DNA of 64,000 nucleotides from Ruminococcus sp. zg-924 (GCF_024433635.1 NZ_WNJZ01000004.1:1-64000), one strand, 5' to 3'. Positions 1-10,285 are shown, counted from the stretch's first letter. The notes: a model not told the origin generated them from the letters alone. Numbers and translations are program-made.

Positions 1-224
1 GCTTCTTGTGTTAATATATTCATGAGAAGTACTTCTTTCTTGGTTAATGTTTTGTAGCTAATCCATTATACCATATTTTGAAGTTACTTCTCTTTTTATT
101 GGTTCATATCATTTTAACACATACATTTCGACAATTTAACAGATAAATTGTGCATAGCCGTTCTTAAGGCGCATTACGCAAAATATTAACAGAAGATTAA
201 TTTTATTCCTGCCCCATCAAACAG

Positions 225-253
225 TTGACTTTTGGCAAAATATTGGTTATGAT
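225..253 (+). promoter_or_regulatory. Sigma-A-type promoter
   Basis: TTGACT (225-230), 17-bp spacer, TATGAT (248-253), upstream of the small membrane peptide gene. The first 220 bases show no gene that I can support. Confidence 0.6.
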
Positions 254-291
254 ATATACATAATAAAACTCTGATACGGAGGTTAAAAGTT

Positions 292-441
292 ATGAAAAAA
301 AGCAAGCTTATAACATTAATTGCAGTTGCAAGCTCCATTTTGGCTATTGCCGCTGCTGCTTTCGCTTTCTTTGTAATAAGAGAAAAGAAAAAGAGAGACG
401 ACGAGGAGCTTGAAAAATATCTTGAAGGCTCAATTCAGTAA
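292..441 (+). CDS. Small single-pass membrane peptide, 49 aa
   Basis: A complete short reading frame with ATG start, GGAGG (278-282) nine bases upstream, a promoter before it and a terminator after it, so it is probably a real gene. The product starts with MKKSKL, has one Ala/Ile/Phe-rich transmembrane segment (about residues 7-29), and ends in a short charged cytoplasmic tail rich in Lys, Arg, Asp and Glu. It has no lipobox or clear signal-peptidase site, so a membrane anchor is more likely than a secreted peptide. I do not recognise the family. Confidence 0.6.
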   Translation: MKKSKLITLIAVASSILAIAAAAFAFFVIREKKKRDDEELEKYLEGSIQ

Positions 442-477
442 GCCGCCGGTATTATTTCAGTAAATTATCAATGTATG

Positions 478-513
478 CCGTTCATACGCTATGCGTGTGG
501 GCGGTTGTTTTTT
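478..513 (+). terminator. Rho-independent terminator
   Basis: A 12-bp stem with several G-U pairs (478-489 with 493-504), a TAT loop and a T-rich tail, after the small membrane peptide gene. Confidence 0.65.
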
Positions 514-593
514 AGAATAAATACAGCAAAATATTGAAATAATCTGTAAGATAATGTACTATTAATTAGTAAGACTATTAAGGATGTGATTAT

Positions 594-2615
594 TTGGATA
601 ATAACGAAATTGAAAAGCTTATTTCAAGCGTATTAGGCGATAATACAGCACCGCCTGACGATGAAATTTCTACGGCAGAAAGCGATATGTCAGAGGTCGA
701 ATTCGGTGAAACGTCGGTCGAAAGCGAATTTGACGCCACTGAGGCAACCGATTACAAAACAGAGCCTACCTACGCTGATGGGCCTGACGAAAGCGAGTTT
801 ACACTAAGCACCGCTGCGGAAATGGCAAAACAATTTTTCAGCTTAATTCCTATTGATTATATATTCGCAGCATTGTGCGCAGGCTTCTGCATCGGCAGCT
901 TTATGATGCTCATCACAACCGATGGCAACTACAAGGAGCTTTCATTTGTATCAGGTATAAATCTCTCCGTTGTGCTCGGTGCAACCGTCACGGTTTTTGT
1001 GCTGCTTGTTTTAATGTCCGCAATTTTAAAAAGCAAACGTGTAATTCCGTGTGTATTGCTTTGTTCAGCAGTGCTGTTTGGCAGTACGCTTGCCTATAAG
1101 GGTTGTAGCATTGGGAGCGAAAATGAAGCTAACATTTATATGAACATAGCCGTTGCCTTTGTAATGTTTTTCATAACAGCATGGCTTTGCAAGGATGACA
1201 AGCTTAATATCACAAGCATACGGCTGCCCAAATTTGCTGTTTGGACAACGGCAGGTGTCGGAATTGCAGTGTTCACCGTAATTGTATCCACTGCTTGTAT
1301 CTCAAGATACAGCGCATATATGTCACACAACTTTGATTTAGGCGTCTTTGCGCAAATGTTTGAAAATATGCGCACCACAGGACTTGCCGACACTACGGTT
1401 GAGAGAAATGTCCTTATGTCGCACTTTGGTGTGCATTTCAGCCCGTTTTACTATCTGCTCCTGCCGTTTTATATGCTCTGCCCAAGGCCGGAAACGCTTC
1501 TTGTGATTCAAGCGGCATTTGTGGCTTTAGGCGTAATTCCCGTTGTTCTTATCTGCAAGCACTTTAAGCTTTCACGCAGTATAACCGTTGTGATAAGCCT
1601 GATGTATTTCTTCTTCCCGTCGCTTGCAAACGGATGTCTTTACGATTTCCACGAAAACAAATTCCTCACTGTGCTTATTCTTTGGGCACTGTATTTTATA
1701 ATAAAGGAAAACCTTATCGGCTCTGCTGTTTTCTGTCTGCTTACCTTAACAGTCAAGGAGGATGCGCCAATATACATAATGGCGATTGCCCTTTTCCTTA
1801 TATTAACACGCAAAAAGTACATATTCGGCGCTTGTATGCTGGTTGGCGCAATTATCTATTTTATGATTGCAAGCTCAATTGTTGCGGCGCTCGGCAGTGG
1901 AATAATGGATGACAGACTCGCAAACTATATGGCTGAGGGCGAGAGTGGGCTAGGCTCAGTTGTTAAAACCTGCCTTTCAAACTTTGGCTATTTCCTTTCG
2001 CAGGTATTCACTCAGGAAAAAATCATCTTTATGGTATGGATGCTCCTGCCGGTTGCCTTTGCCCCGTTTTTGAGTGAAAAGAAGTCTATGCTTGTGCTGT
2101 TTATTCCAATGCTGGTGGTTGACCTTATGCCATCCTGGCCGTATCAGTATGACATTGGCTTCCAATACACCTACGGTGCGGCAGCTCTGATAATATTTAT
2201 GACGATTATAGTTATCGCAAACGCAAAGCGCAGCATACAAAACAAAATACTAATCTTCAGCCTGTCAATGAGTATTGTAATGAGCTTTTCTCTCATCTTT
2301 CCGAGAACCTCGTTTTACCTTGATATTGCAATAAGCAACCACGATATGAACGAGCAGTACACTGCGCTTATAAACACAATTCCAAAGGACGCCGAGGTTA
2401 CCGCAGGCGGATATTACATTCCACATATGTATCAATTCAAGAACTTATATCAATACCCGAATTATTACGATGAAAGCAAAAAGACAGAATATCTGCTTGT
2501 AAACCGTGTAGCGGTTAAAAAGAATTCAAACAAGCTTGCAGATTTTATGGATGATGATTATAAATTTGTTAAAAACGCAGGCGATATGCAGCTTTACAGG
2601 CTGAAAAAACATTAA
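594..2615 (+). CDS. DUF2079 polytopic membrane protein
   Basis: 673 aa, TTG start with AAGG about ten bases upstream. The first 80 residues are acidic, Ser/Thr-rich and probably disordered. About a dozen hydrophobic segments follow. The stretch FDLGVFAQMFENMRTTG near residue 250 and the following SHFGVHFSPFYYLLLPFYM are characteristic of DUF2079, a family with a GT-C glycosyltransferase-like fold whose substrate is unknown. The soluble C-terminal part (from about residue 595) is short. By analogy it may transfer a lipid-linked sugar at the outer membrane face, but this is inference. It is a single gene ending at a shared bidirectional terminator. Confidence 0.75.
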   Translation: MDNNEIEKLISSVLGDNTAPPDDEISTAESDMSEVEFGETSVESEFDATEATDYKTEPTYADGPDESEFTLSTAAEMAKQFFSLIPIDYIFAALCAGFCIGSFMMLITTDGNYKELSFVSGINLSVVLGATVTVFVLLVLMSAILKSKRVIPCVLLCSAVLFGSTLAYKGCSIGSENEANIYMNIAVAFVMFFITAWLCKDDKLNITSIRLPKFAVWTTAGVGIAVFTVIVSTACISRYSAYMSHNFDLGVFAQMFENMRTTGLADTTVERNVLMSHFGVHFSPFYYLLLPFYMLCPRPETLLVIQAAFVALGVIPVVLICKHFKLSRSITVVISLMYFFFPSLANGCLYDFHENKFLTVLILWALYFIIKENLIGSAVFCLLTLTVKEDAPIYIMAIALFLILTRKKYIFGACMLVGAIIYFMIASSIVAALGSGIMDDRLANYMAEGESGLGSVVKTCLSNFGYFLSQVFTQEKIIFMVWMLLPVAFAPFLSEKKSMLVLFIPMLVVDLMPSWPYQYDIGFQYTYGAAALIIFMTIIVIANAKRSIQNKILIFSLSMSIVMSFSLIFPRTSFYLDIAISNHDMNEQYTALINTIPKDAEVTAGGYYIPHMYQFKNLYQYPNYYDESKKTEYLLVNRVAVKKNSNKLADFMDDDYKFVKNAGDMQLYRLKKH

Positions 2616-2637
2616 CCGCACAAATAAATATACAGCC

Positions 2638-2688
2638 AAAAAGGCAGCAGTAAAAATTTAAGCTTTACTGCTGCCCTTTATTTTTGTT
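2638..2688. terminator. Bidirectional terminator between convergent genes
   Basis: A 12-bp perfect stem (2643-2654 with 2664-2675) with A-rich left and T-rich right flanks. It can serve the DUF2079 gene on the plus strand and mrp on the minus strand. Confidence 0.8.
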
Positions 2689-2696
2689 TTAATATA

Positions 2697-3530
2697 TTAT
2701 TTTGTTTTATTTTCAATAGCGTCAGCCGCACTGTCAAGGAAGTCACGGTTGAAAAGCTCTATTGTTCCTGTGTCAGCGCACTTTGCAAGCTGAGGGTCAA
2801 TCGGGAGCTTTGCGATAACGTCAACACCGAACTCCTCTGCAACCTTCTCTATATGGCTTTCGCCGTAAATGCTGTGGCGCTTGCCGCAGTCGGGACATTC
2901 AAAATAGCTCATATTCTCAACTATGCCAAGAATAGGGATATTCATCATCTTTGCCATTTTCACAGCCTTGCCAACTATCATTGAAACAAGCTCCTGCGGT
3001 GAGGTAACAACAACAATGCCGTCAACCGGTATTGATTGGAACACAGTAAGCGGTACATCGCCTGTTCCCGGAGGCATATCAACAAACATATAGTCAATAT
3101 CCTTCCAGATTGTGTCTGTCCAGAACTGCTTTACCGTTCCGCCTATAATAGGTCCTCTCCAAACAACAGGGTCGGACTCATTCGGCAAAAGCAAATTTAC
3201 CGACATAACGTCTATACCTGTTTTAGTCTGCACCGGCAAAAGACCAAAGTCGCTGCCCTTTGCTTTTTCCTTATTTATACCAAAGGCCTTCGGTATTGAC
3301 GGCCCCGTAATATCAGCGTCAAGAACTGCCGTCTTATATCCTCTGCGGTTAAACAGCACAGCAAGAACCGACGTTATCATCGACTTGCCGACTCCACCCT
3401 TTCCGCTTACAACACCGATAACCTTTTTTACGCTTGAAAGGTCATTGAGCTTTTCAATAAAGCTATTCGGGTCTTTTCTTGAAGAGCAGTTTTCTCCGCA
3501 GCTGCTGCAGTCATGTGAACATTCTCCCAT
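2697..3530 (-). CDS. mrp: Mrp/ApbC/NBP35-type Fe-S cluster carrier P-loop ATPase
   Basis: 277 aa. A P-loop ATPase that carries or assembles Fe-S clusters onto client proteins in the cytoplasm. The deviant Walker A GVVSGKGGVGKS lies at about residues 39-50. The Mrp motif MPPGTGD is at about 152, and a CPDC pair near residue 212 is the expected bridging cluster ligand. The N-terminus has a Cys cluster (CSHDCSSCGENC), as in NBP35-type members. The ribosome site is AGAGGAA. It lies 23 bp after the acidic membrane protein gene, so the two are probably cotranscribed. Function is by family. Confidence 0.9.
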   Translation of the reverse strand: MGECSHDCSSCGENCSSRKDPNSFIEKLNDLSSVKKVIGVVSGKGGVGKSMITSVLAVLFNRRGYKTAVLDADITGPSIPKAFGINKEKAKGSDFGLLPVQTKTGIDVMSVNLLLPNESDPVVWRGPIIGGTVKQFWTDTIWKDIDYMFVDMPPGTGDVPLTVFQSIPVDGIVVVTSPQELVSMIVGKAVKMAKMMNIPILGIVENMSYFECPDCGKRHSIYGESHIEKVAEEFGVDVIAKLPIDPQLAKCADTGTIELFNRDFLDSAADAIENKTK

Positions 3531-3553
3531 TTTTATTTCCTCTTTCTGAAAGC

Positions 3554-4222
3554 TTAATTATCAGTTTTTTCATCAAGAATACTCTGAATTGTCTTTGCGG
3601 TATCCTCTGAAATCTCGTCATCTGAAGCATCGGCATTATCCGAGGCAGCCTTCTCTTCCTCAATATTATTATCTGCCGCAGCAGTTGTATTCTCACTTTC
3701 CTCAACTTCAATGTCAAGCGTCTTAATATGTGAATAGTCAACCTCGTCAGACTCGGCTGAATCTTCTTCAGCTTCTTCAGCTTTTTCTGTTTCTTCAGCC
3801 TTTTCCTTCTCCTCAGCCTCATCATTAATTTCATAGCCGCTTAAGAAGCTGTACGGCAAACCGTAGCCGAATGCAACGCCTGCCAAAACAGCCGCAACCG
3901 AATTGCTGTCGCCGAGTTGCTCATGAAGCGGCATAAAGCTAAGCAGGTAAGCCAAAAGAACATATAAAGCCGGAAGGCATATTAATACGAGTGAAGCAAT
4001 GTTAAGCCTTTTAATCTGCTTGCCGTCGCCTACTCTTGTCGCATAGAAAAGAATAAGTCCAAACAGCACAAAAATAAGCAAATAAACTACCTTGCCTAAA
4101 ACATTGTCAGCAAGTGAGCTTCCTGCAAACACCGAGAAGAAGTAGGCGCATACGCCGAAGCCTAACACGAGAAACGCCGAGCAAATTAAATTAAACAGCT
4201 CTCTTTTGGATGGTTTTTTCAT
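3554..4222 (-). CDS. Membrane protein with long acidic tail, unknown function
   Basis: 222 aa. Four hydrophobic segments (about residues 10-30, 40-60, 74-96 and 108-128) form a compact membrane domain. About 90 strongly acidic residues follow (runs of EEKEKAEE and EEAEEDSAE), probably disordered and cytoplasmic. It lies upstream of mrp on the same strand with GGAGG before the ATG. No family is recognised. The tail resembles a low-complexity protein-binding or spacer segment. Confidence 0.65.
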   Translation of the reverse strand: MKKPSKRELFNLICSAFLVLGFGVCAYFFSVFAGSSLADNVLGKVVYLLIFVLFGLILFYATRVGDGKQIKRLNIASLVLICLPALYVLLAYLLSFMPLHEQLGDSNSVAAVLAGVAFGYGLPYSFLSGYEINDEAEEKEKAEETEKAEEAEEDSAESDEVDYSHIKTLDIEVEESENTTAAADNNIEEEKAASDNADASDDEISEDTAKTIQSILDEKTDN

Positions 4223-4243
4223 AATGTAATATCCTCCTGTAAC

Positions 4244-4267
4244 CAGCCGATATGTTTTTATCGGCTG
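4244..4267 (-). other. Hairpin between prmA and the acidic membrane protein gene
   Basis: An 8-bp perfect stem (4244-4251 with 4260-4267) without a clear T-tract. It may be a weak attenuator or the 3' end of the heat-shock operon transcript. Confidence 0.35.
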
Positions 4268-4338
4268 ACTGATTATAATACAACAATTTTAGCAGTAAAA
4301 TGTGTCAAAATTATTACTATTCAGAAAAATAAACCGGA

Positions 4339-5256
4339 TTATTTCGCTTTTGCAACAAAACAGAACCAGCCATTTTCGCTGTACTCATTGATTATCTCAA
4401 ATGAACCGCTTATAGCCTTTTTCACATCGTCTGCCCTGCTGTCTATAATGCCGCTCATTATGTAAACGGCGTCATCACTCATAAATTTTTTTATATCCTC
4501 CGATAACAGGATAATTGCATCAGCCACAATGTTCGCCGCAACAACATCATATTTGCCGCTCACTTTGTCTGTAAGGTTGCCGTGAATAACCTCTATTTTA
4601 TCTTCTACCCCGTTGAGAGCAGCGTTTTCCTTTGCGGTTTTAACAGCCATCTCATCAATATCAACACCAACTGCCATCTTAGCTCCAAGCAGTAACGCCG
4701 CAACCGCTAAAATTCCGCTGCCGCAGCCGACGTCAAGAATTCGGGTGTTTGGCGTTATATACTTTTCAAGAGCTTCAAGGCAGAGCCTTGTTGTTTCGTG
4801 AGTGCCTGTTCCGAACGCAATGCCCGGGTCCAGGTTTAAAACAACCCTGCCGTTTGCGTTGTAGTCATCACGCCAGGTAGGACGGATAAGAATTTTCTCG
4901 CCGACCTCAATCGGGTGGAAATACTGTTTCCAATTGTTCAGCCAGTCCTCTTCCTTACAGCAAACGGTTGTTATACTGTGCTCTATACCCTGTGCGTTGT
5001 AGCGCTCGCTTAAAAACATTATAGCCTCTGTCGGGTTATCCTCCGGAGAAACATATATATGAATAATAGATTTATCCCTGTTCTTTTTTAAAAGCTCCTC
5101 GTCAATGAGGTCGATATTAGCTATTTCAAGCACCTCAGATTCAAGGTTTGAGTAATCCTCAACATATATCCCATACGGTACAGCCATATGTGCAATAGCC
5201 TGCGCCTGTTCGCTGTCCGCAAGGTTAACCTCTATTTTAATTTCTGTCCAGTCCAT
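4339..5256 (-). CDS. prmA: Ribosomal protein L11 methyltransferase
   Basis: 305 aa, the usual length. It transfers methyl groups from S-adenosylmethionine to ribosomal protein L11. The N-terminal third is the substrate-recognition domain. The C-terminal class I methyltransferase domain has motif I LDVGCGSGILAVAA at about residues 173-186 and the acidic motif VGVDIDEMAV. The upstream LDPGIAFGTGTHETT segment is characteristic of PrmA. It lies 17 bp after dnaJ with GGCGGAG as ribosome site, so it is the last gene of the heat-shock operon, a common arrangement in Firmicutes. Confidence 0.95.
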   Translation of the reverse strand: MDWTEIKIEVNLADSEQAQAIAHMAVPYGIYVEDYSNLESEVLEIANIDLIDEELLKKNRDKSIIHIYVSPEDNPTEAIMFLSERYNAQGIEHSITTVCCKEEDWLNNWKQYFHPIEVGEKILIRPTWRDDYNANGRVVLNLDPGIAFGTGTHETTRLCLEALEKYITPNTRILDVGCGSGILAVAALLLGAKMAVGVDIDEMAVKTAKENAALNGVEDKIEVIHGNLTDKVSGKYDVVAANIVADAIILLSEDIKKFMSDDAVYIMSGIIDSRADDVKKAISGSFEIINEYSENGWFCFVAKAK

Positions 5257-5273
5257 ACGCTCCGCCTTTCGGT

Positions 5274-6410
5274 TTACTCAAACATTCCCTTTAGCTTGTC
5301 AAAAAAGCCCTTGCGCTTTTGATAGTTCTTGTCGCCTGTTGTGCCGTCAAACTGCTTTAACAAATCCTTTTGCTTCTGGCTTAAATTCTTCGGCACCTCT
5401 ATAACAACCCTTACGTACTGGTCGCCTCTTGTTTTACCGCCGAGCCGCTGTATGCCCTTGCCCTTAAGCTTGAAAACATCATTTGGCTGTGTACCCTCAT
5501 GTATGCTGTAGCTTACCTTGCCGTCAAGGGTAGGCACAGTTACCTCGCCGCCGAGAGCTGCCTGAGTGAAGGTGATTGGAATTTCGCACCACACATCGTC
5601 GCCTCTGCGTTCAAAGATTGTGTGCGGTCGTACATTAACAAAAACGTGCAAATCACCGTATGGACCGTTATTAACGCCTGCATTGCCGTGACCGCCAACC
5701 TTTAGCACCTGTCCGTCTGCTATTCCGGCAGGAATATCAATTTCAACGCTTCGCTTAGTTCTTACTCTGCCTGTTCCGTTACATTTCGGGCATCTCTTCT
5801 CTATGACCTTGCCCTTGCCTCGGCAGGCGTCACACACTCTTGATGTTTGAATAACGCCGAACGGAGTGCGCTGGTTTATTGTTACCTGACCTGTTCCATG
5901 ACAAGCCGAGCAAGTTTTTGGGCTTGTTCCCTTTGCGGCGCCTGAACCGTTACATTCGGTACAGGTGCTTACATTATAATAGCTTACAGTCTTGCGACAA
6001 CCCTTTGCAGCCTCCTCAAAGCTGACCGCAACAGTCGCCTCAACATCTGTACCTCTCTGCGGTGCGTTCGGGTTAGCCTGACGTCTGCCGCCAAAGCCGC
6101 CAAAGAAGCTGCTGAATATATCGCCGAAGTCAACATCCTGTCCAAACGGACTTCCGCCTGCTGCTCCTGCGCCGTAGCTCGGGTCAACTCCTGCGTGACC
6201 AAACTGGTCATACCTTGCCCTTTTCTCTTTATCAGATAGAACCTCGTAAGCCTCGTTGACCTCCTTAAACTTTGCCTCAGCTTCCTTATCGCCCGGGTTA
6301 AGGTCCGGGTGATACTGCTTTGCAAGCTTTCTGAAAGCCTTCTTTATTTCATCCTCGGAGGCACCCTTTGGTACTCCCATAACCTCGTAATAATCTCTTT
6401 TATCAGCCAA
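5274..6410 (-). CDS. dnaJ: Chaperone DnaJ (Hsp40)
   Basis: 378 aa. Type I J-protein that delivers unfolded clients to DnaK and stimulates its ATPase. The J domain carries the HPD motif ([10 protein letters not shown]) near residue 34. A Gly/Phe-rich linker follows, then four CxxCxGxG zinc-binding repeats ([32 protein letters not shown] at about residues 145-215) and the C-terminal client-binding domain. The start is TTG behind GGAGGCGAG. It is separated from dnaK by 131 bp containing a hairpin that may lower its expression relative to dnaK. Confidence 0.97.
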   Translation of the reverse strand: MADKRDYYEVMGVPKGASEDEIKKAFRKLAKQYHPDLNPGDKEAEAKFKEVNEAYEVLSDKEKRARYDQFGHAGVDPSYGAGAAGGSPFGQDVDFGDIFSSFFGGFGGRRQANPNAPQRGTDVEATVAVSFEEAAKGCRKTVSYYNVSTCTECNGSGAAKGTSPKTCSACHGTGQVTINQRTPFGVIQTSRVCDACRGKGKVIEKRCPKCNGTGRVRTKRSVEIDIPAGIADGQVLKVGGHGNAGVNNGPYGDLHVFVNVRPHTIFERRGDDVWCEIPITFTQAALGGEVTVPTLDGKVSYSIHEGTQPNDVFKLKGKGIQRLGGKTRGDQYVRVVIEVPKNLSQKQKDLLKQFDGTTGDKNYQKRKGFFDKLKGMFE

Positions 6411-6458
6411 AATCTCGCCTCCAGATTAATTAAACTAATCTCTCTAAACTGCACAAAA

Positions 6459-6476
6459 GCCCCCGTTTGCGGGAGC
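6459..6476 (-). terminator. Weak terminator or attenuator between dnaK and dnaJ
   Basis: A 7-bp GC-rich stem with a CAAA loop, followed on the minus strand by TTTTG. It would allow partial read-through from dnaK into dnaJ. Confidence 0.5.
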
Positions 6477-6541
6477 ATCTGTGCATTCTTGTTCAGACAT
6501 TATTCTAATATATTAACAAACAATATGCAAGTCAATATTTA

Positions 6542-8380
6542 TCAGTCAACATCCTTAAAATCAGCGTCATAAACATTGCCGTCATTGCCTGTCGGAGGAA
6601 CATCTCCACCCTGGTTAGGGTTCGGCTGAGCTGCCTGCTGCTGTGCTGCAGCCTGCTGATAAAGCTTAGAGCCTACTGCCTGAAGCTCCTTCTCAAGAGC
6701 CTCCTTAGCTGTCTTTACAAGATCCATATCGTTCTTTGAGATAGCCTCTTTAACTGCGGCTGACTTTGTGTTGAGGTTTGTTTTGTCCTCTTCGCTAATC
6801 TTGTCGCCGTTTTCGTTGATAAGCTTATCAACCTGATAGCAGAGGTTTTCTGCCTCGTTCTTAGCGTCAACCTCTTCACGGCGCTTTTTATCCTCTGCGG
6901 CAAACTGCTCTGCCTCTTTAACTGCCTTGTCGATATCGTCCTTTGACATATTTGTGCTTGAAGAAATTGTAATCTTCTGCTCTGCGCCTGTGCCAAGATC
7001 CTTAGCAGAAACGTTAACAATACCGTTAGCGTCTATATCAAATGTAACCTCAATCTGCGGAACGCCTCTCATAGCAGGAGCGATTCCTGTAAGAGCAAAC
7101 AGACCGAGCTGCTTGTTATCCCTTGCAAACTCTCTTTCACCCTGAAGAACATTGATTTCAACCTGTGTCTGATTGTCGGCAGCAGTTGAGAAAATCTGAC
7201 TCTTCTTTGTCGGGATAGTTGTGTTTCTGTCAATAATCTTTGTCATTACGCCGCCCATTGTTTCAACACCAAGTGAAAGCGGAGTAACATCAAGAAGAAG
7301 AAGTCCGTCAACTTCACCGCCGAGAACGCCTGCCTGAATGGCTGCGCCGATAGCAACGCACTCATCCGGGTTAATTCCCTTGAACGGCTCCTTGCCGATA
7401 AAGCCCTTAACAGCATCCTGAACAGCCGGAATTCTTGAAGAACCGCCAACCATCAGAACCTTGTCAATCTGACCTATTGAAAGTCCGCTGTCCTGCAAAG
7501 CATTCTTAACAGGAGTCATAGTCTTCTGAACGAGGTCTGCTGTAAGCTCGTTAAACTTAGCTCTTGTAAGGGTAAGGTCAAGATGTTTCGGACCTGTTGC
7601 GTCAGCTGTGATAAACGGAAGGTTGATAGCAGCCTGTGTTACTCCTGAAAGCTCAATCTTAGCCTTTTCAGCCGCTTCCTTAAGTCTTTGCATAGCCATC
7701 TTATCGTTTGTGAGGTCAACGCCTGTTTCAGCCTTAAAGCTCTGAACCATCCAGTCAATAATTCTCTGGTCAAAGTCATCGCCGCCAAGACGGTTGTTAC
7801 CTGCTGTTGCAAGAACCTCCTGCACGCCGTCGCCCATCTCGATAATAGATACATCAAATGTACCGCCGCCAAGGTCATACACCATAACCTTCTGGTCGTT
7901 TTCCTTGTCAACTCCGTATGAAAGAGCAGCAGCTGTCGGCTCGTTGATAATTCTCTTAACATCAAGGCCTGCAATCTTGCCTGCGTCCTTTGTAGCCTGA
8001 CGCTGTGCGTCTGTAAAGTAAGCAGGAACTGTGATAACAGCCTGTGTAACTGTTTCGCCAAGGTAAGCCTCTGCGTCAGCCTTGAGCTTCTGAAGAATCA
8101 TAGCTGAGATTTCCTGCGGAGTGTAGCTTTTGTTGTCAACATTTACCTTATATGCAGTACCCATCTCTCTCTTGATTGAAGAAACGGTTCTGTCCGGATT
8201 TGTGATTGCCTGTCTTTTAGCAACCTGACCTACAAGTCTTTCGCCTGTTTTTGAGAATGCAACTACCGACGGAGTTGTTCTTGCGCCTTCAGCGTTTGCA
8301 ATAACAACCGGCTCGCCGCCTTCAATTACTGCTACACATGAGTTTGTTGTACCTAAGTCTATACCTATTGTCTTTGCCAT
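6542..8380 (-). CDS. dnaK: Chaperone DnaK (Hsp70)
   Basis: 612 aa. ATP-dependent chaperone. The N-terminus [14 protein letters not shown] is the phosphate-1 motif. [13 protein letters not shown] (about residue 170) and the [11 protein letters not shown] segment (about 315) complete the nucleotide site. The linker [18 protein letters not shown] leads into the substrate-binding domain, and the Gln/Pro/Gly-rich tail is usual. As in other Gram-positive DnaKs, the ATPase domain is shorter than in Proteobacteria. It is preceded by GGGAGGAATTT and lies 62 bp after grpE in the HrcA-controlled operon. Confidence 0.98.
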   Translation of the reverse strand: MAKTIGIDLGTTNSCVAVIEGGEPVVIANAEGARTTPSVVAFSKTGERLVGQVAKRQAITNPDRTVSSIKREMGTAYKVNVDNKSYTPQEISAMILQKLKADAEAYLGETVTQAVITVPAYFTDAQRQATKDAGKIAGLDVKRIINEPTAAALSYGVDKENDQKVMVYDLGGGTFDVSIIEMGDGVQEVLATAGNNRLGGDDFDQRIIDWMVQSFKAETGVDLTNDKMAMQRLKEAAEKAKIELSGVTQAAINLPFITADATGPKHLDLTLTRAKFNELTADLVQKTMTPVKNALQDSGLSIGQIDKVLMVGGSSRIPAVQDAVKGFIGKEPFKGINPDECVAIGAAIQAGVLGGEVDGLLLLDVTPLSLGVETMGGVMTKIIDRNTTIPTKKSQIFSTAADNQTQVEINVLQGEREFARDNKQLGLFALTGIAPAMRGVPQIEVTFDIDANGIVNVSAKDLGTGAEQKITISSSTNMSKDDIDKAVKEAEQFAAEDKKRREEVDAKNEAENLCYQVDKLINENGDKISEEDKTNLNTKSAAVKEAISKNDMDLVKTAKEALEKELQAVGSKLYQQAAAQQQAAQPNPNQGGDVPPTGNDGNVYDADFKDVD

Positions 8381-8442
8381 AATAAATTCCTCCCAAAATT
8401 GTTATTTCTTTTTTGTTGTTTTTTATATGTGAAATGACCTTA

Positions 8443-9015
8443 TCAGTCACAATTGGCAACCTGCACCATTGCATGTCGTATAATCTTATCGCCTGTTTTA
8501 TAGCCGCTTTGGAAAACCTGAGCAATTACGTTTTCTCCAAGGCTTTCATCGTCAACCTTTGAAACGGCGTTGTGAAGCTGCGGATTGAACTGCTCGCCGA
8601 CCTCGGCGAACTTTTCAACATTAAGCTTTGCAAGTGCGCTTTGCATCTGCGCCGCAACAAGCTCAATTCCCTTTTTGAACTCCTCGGGGGCATTTTCCAC
8701 AGCCTTTACAGCCATTTCAAGGCTGTCTGCAACTGTTAGAATTTCAGCCACAGCTTTTGCTGTTGCGTCCGAATAGATGCCCGCCTTTTCGTTTGTTGTT
8801 CTCTTACGATAATTATCGTATTCGGCGGCAAGCCTTAAGTAACTGTTTTTCTGTGCCTCAAGCTCCTTTTTTGCTTCCTCAAGAGCCTTTTCAGCCTTAT
8901 CAGCCTTTTTATCCTTCTTTTCTTTTTTCTCTTTTTTAGCGTTCTTTTCTTCCTTAGCTTCCTCCTGCGCAGTTTCCTGCTCAGTTGTGGCTTCTTCCTT
9001 TTCAATCTCAGCCAT
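8443..9015 (-). CDS. grpE: Nucleotide exchange factor GrpE
   Basis: 190 aa from the ATG at 9015. A GTG nine bases further upstream overlaps the ribosome site AAAGGTG and is less likely to be the start. The first 60 residues are Glu/Lys-rich (KKEKKEKKDKKADKAEKA) and form a long coiled-coil arm. A region with LRLAAEYDNYRKRT and the C-terminal beta domain (QSGYKTGDKIIRHAMVQVAN) match GrpE, which releases ADP from DnaK. It lies between hrcA and dnaK. Confidence 0.95.
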   Translation of the reverse strand: MAEIEKEEATTEQETAQEEAKEEKNAKKEKKEKKDKKADKAEKALEEAKKELEAQKNSYLRLAAEYDNYRKRTTNEKAGIYSDATAKAVAEILTVADSLEMAVKAVENAPEEFKKGIELVAAQMQSALAKLNVEKFAEVGEQFNPQLHNAVSKVDDESLGENVIAQVFQSGYKTGDKIIRHAMVQVANCD

Positions 9016-9039
9016 TTTTATCACACCTTTGATTTTATA

Positions 9040-10068
9040 TTATGCTTCAAGTAAGCTGTTTATCAGCGTTCCCGCTATGCTCGACACATATTGCAGTCTG
9101 CCAATGTTTTTGCTGTAATCGTTTCGCAGCGGAGCAATAATTCCTATTACGCCGGACGGCTGTGAGGCAACCGTATATCGGTTTGCAAGCACTGCACATT
9201 TATATAGCTCAGGGATTTTTGTTTCCGTTCCAAGCAAAGCGCCGTTGTTCAAATCTGCTCTTAAAAGCAGATGAGCCAATGCTTCGTGCGCTGAAAGCAG
9301 CTTTATTATTCCTCTTAAATCGTCAAGCTGAAAATCGTTGCAAAACAATAAATTTGATTCGCCGTGACTTTTCAAATCCATTGAGTTTATCTCGCTGCAT
9401 TGTTCCATTATGCTTGACAACACGGTTGGCATAAGCATTGCAAGCTCGCCAAAGCCTGCCGCCATACTCTGAACAAACGCCGGTGTTATTTCCTCTGGTG
9501 CAAGACCCGTAAGCTTTTCATTCAGCAGTCTTTCAAAAACCCTTACAAGCTCAGGCGTAAGCATATAATCACAGCGGAACAGTCTGTATTTTATCATTCC
9601 GCTTGACGTAACAAGCACCGTCATAGCCGTTTGCCTGCCTGTTTGGACCAATCTCAGCTTTGCAATTTTAACCGCCTCCGGCGGCGGAGTTGTTGCAACG
9701 CAGGCTAATGATGTAAGCTGTGAAAGCACTTTAGCCGCACTGTCAAGAATATGCTCCGGGTCATCGGCGTGTGCATACATCTGCTTAAACACAAACGCCT
9801 TTTCCTTTAAAGACGGCTCTGTCGGTTGTGCTGCAACGTCAAGGTAGTGTCGGTAGCCCTCCTGTGTGGGAACCCTGCCGGCTGACGTGTGCGGCTGCTG
9901 AAGAAAGCCTGCCTCCGCAAGAGAAGCCATTTCGTTTCGTACAGTTGCCGAAGAAACCTTAAGACCCGTGCGCTCCAAGAGCTGCTTTGAGCCGATAGGC
10001 TCGGCGGTGTGAATATACTGCTCAACCACACAGCAAAGTATTTTACTTTTTCTTGATGCTGCGTCCAA
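9040..10068 (-). CDS. hrcA: Heat-shock repressor HrcA
   Basis: 342 aa. Repressor that binds CIRCE operators. The N-terminal winged helix includes VSSATVRNEMASLAEAGFL (about residues 35-53) and the signature HTSAGRVPTQEGYRHYLD follows. The C-terminal GAF-like domain ends in VSSIAGTLINSLLEA. The start is TTG behind GGAGGTG. It is first in the operon and lies just downstream of a perfect CIRCE element, so it represses itself and the chaperones. Confidence 0.97.
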   Translation of the reverse strand: MDAASRKSKILCCVVEQYIHTAEPIGSKQLLERTGLKVSSATVRNEMASLAEAGFLQQPHTSAGRVPTQEGYRHYLDVAAQPTEPSLKEKAFVFKQMYAHADDPEHILDSAAKVLSQLTSLACVATTPPPEAVKIAKLRLVQTGRQTAMTVLVTSSGMIKYRLFRCDYMLTPELVRVFERLLNEKLTGLAPEEITPAFVQSMAAGFGELAMLMPTVLSSIMEQCSEINSMDLKSHGESNLLFCNDFQLDDLRGIIKLLSAHEALAHLLLRADLNNGALLGTETKIPELYKCAVLANRYTVASQPSGVIGIIAPLRNDYSKNIGRLQYVSSIAGTLINSLLEA

Positions 10069-10092
10069 GCCTATTCACCTCCGTTTTACGAA

Positions 10093-10119
10093 TTAGCACT
10101 CTTAATGGACGAGTGCTAA
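10093..10119 (-). promoter_or_regulatory. CIRCE operator
   Basis: TTAGCACTC, nine bases, GAGTGCTAA: an exact match to the CIRCE consensus bound by HrcA. It lies between the promoter and the hrcA start. Confidence 0.97.
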
Positions 10120-10129
10120 CTTTAGTTAT

Positions 10130-10158
10130 AATTTACCACCGTATAAATAAAATGTCAA
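10130..10158 (-). promoter_or_regulatory. Promoter of the hrcA operon
   Basis: On the minus strand TTGACA, 17-bp spacer, TAAATT. CIRCE lies just downstream, so HrcA binding would block initiation or clearance. Confidence 0.75.
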
Positions 10159-10285
10159 GAGTATTTTTTGTAAACTAATTATTAATAGCACAGTTTTTAC
10201 TCAGGTTTATTTATTATGTTCTGTTTCTCTTGACTAAGCCGTGTAATTTTAATATACTTATTATACTAAGGAAGGTGATTACATT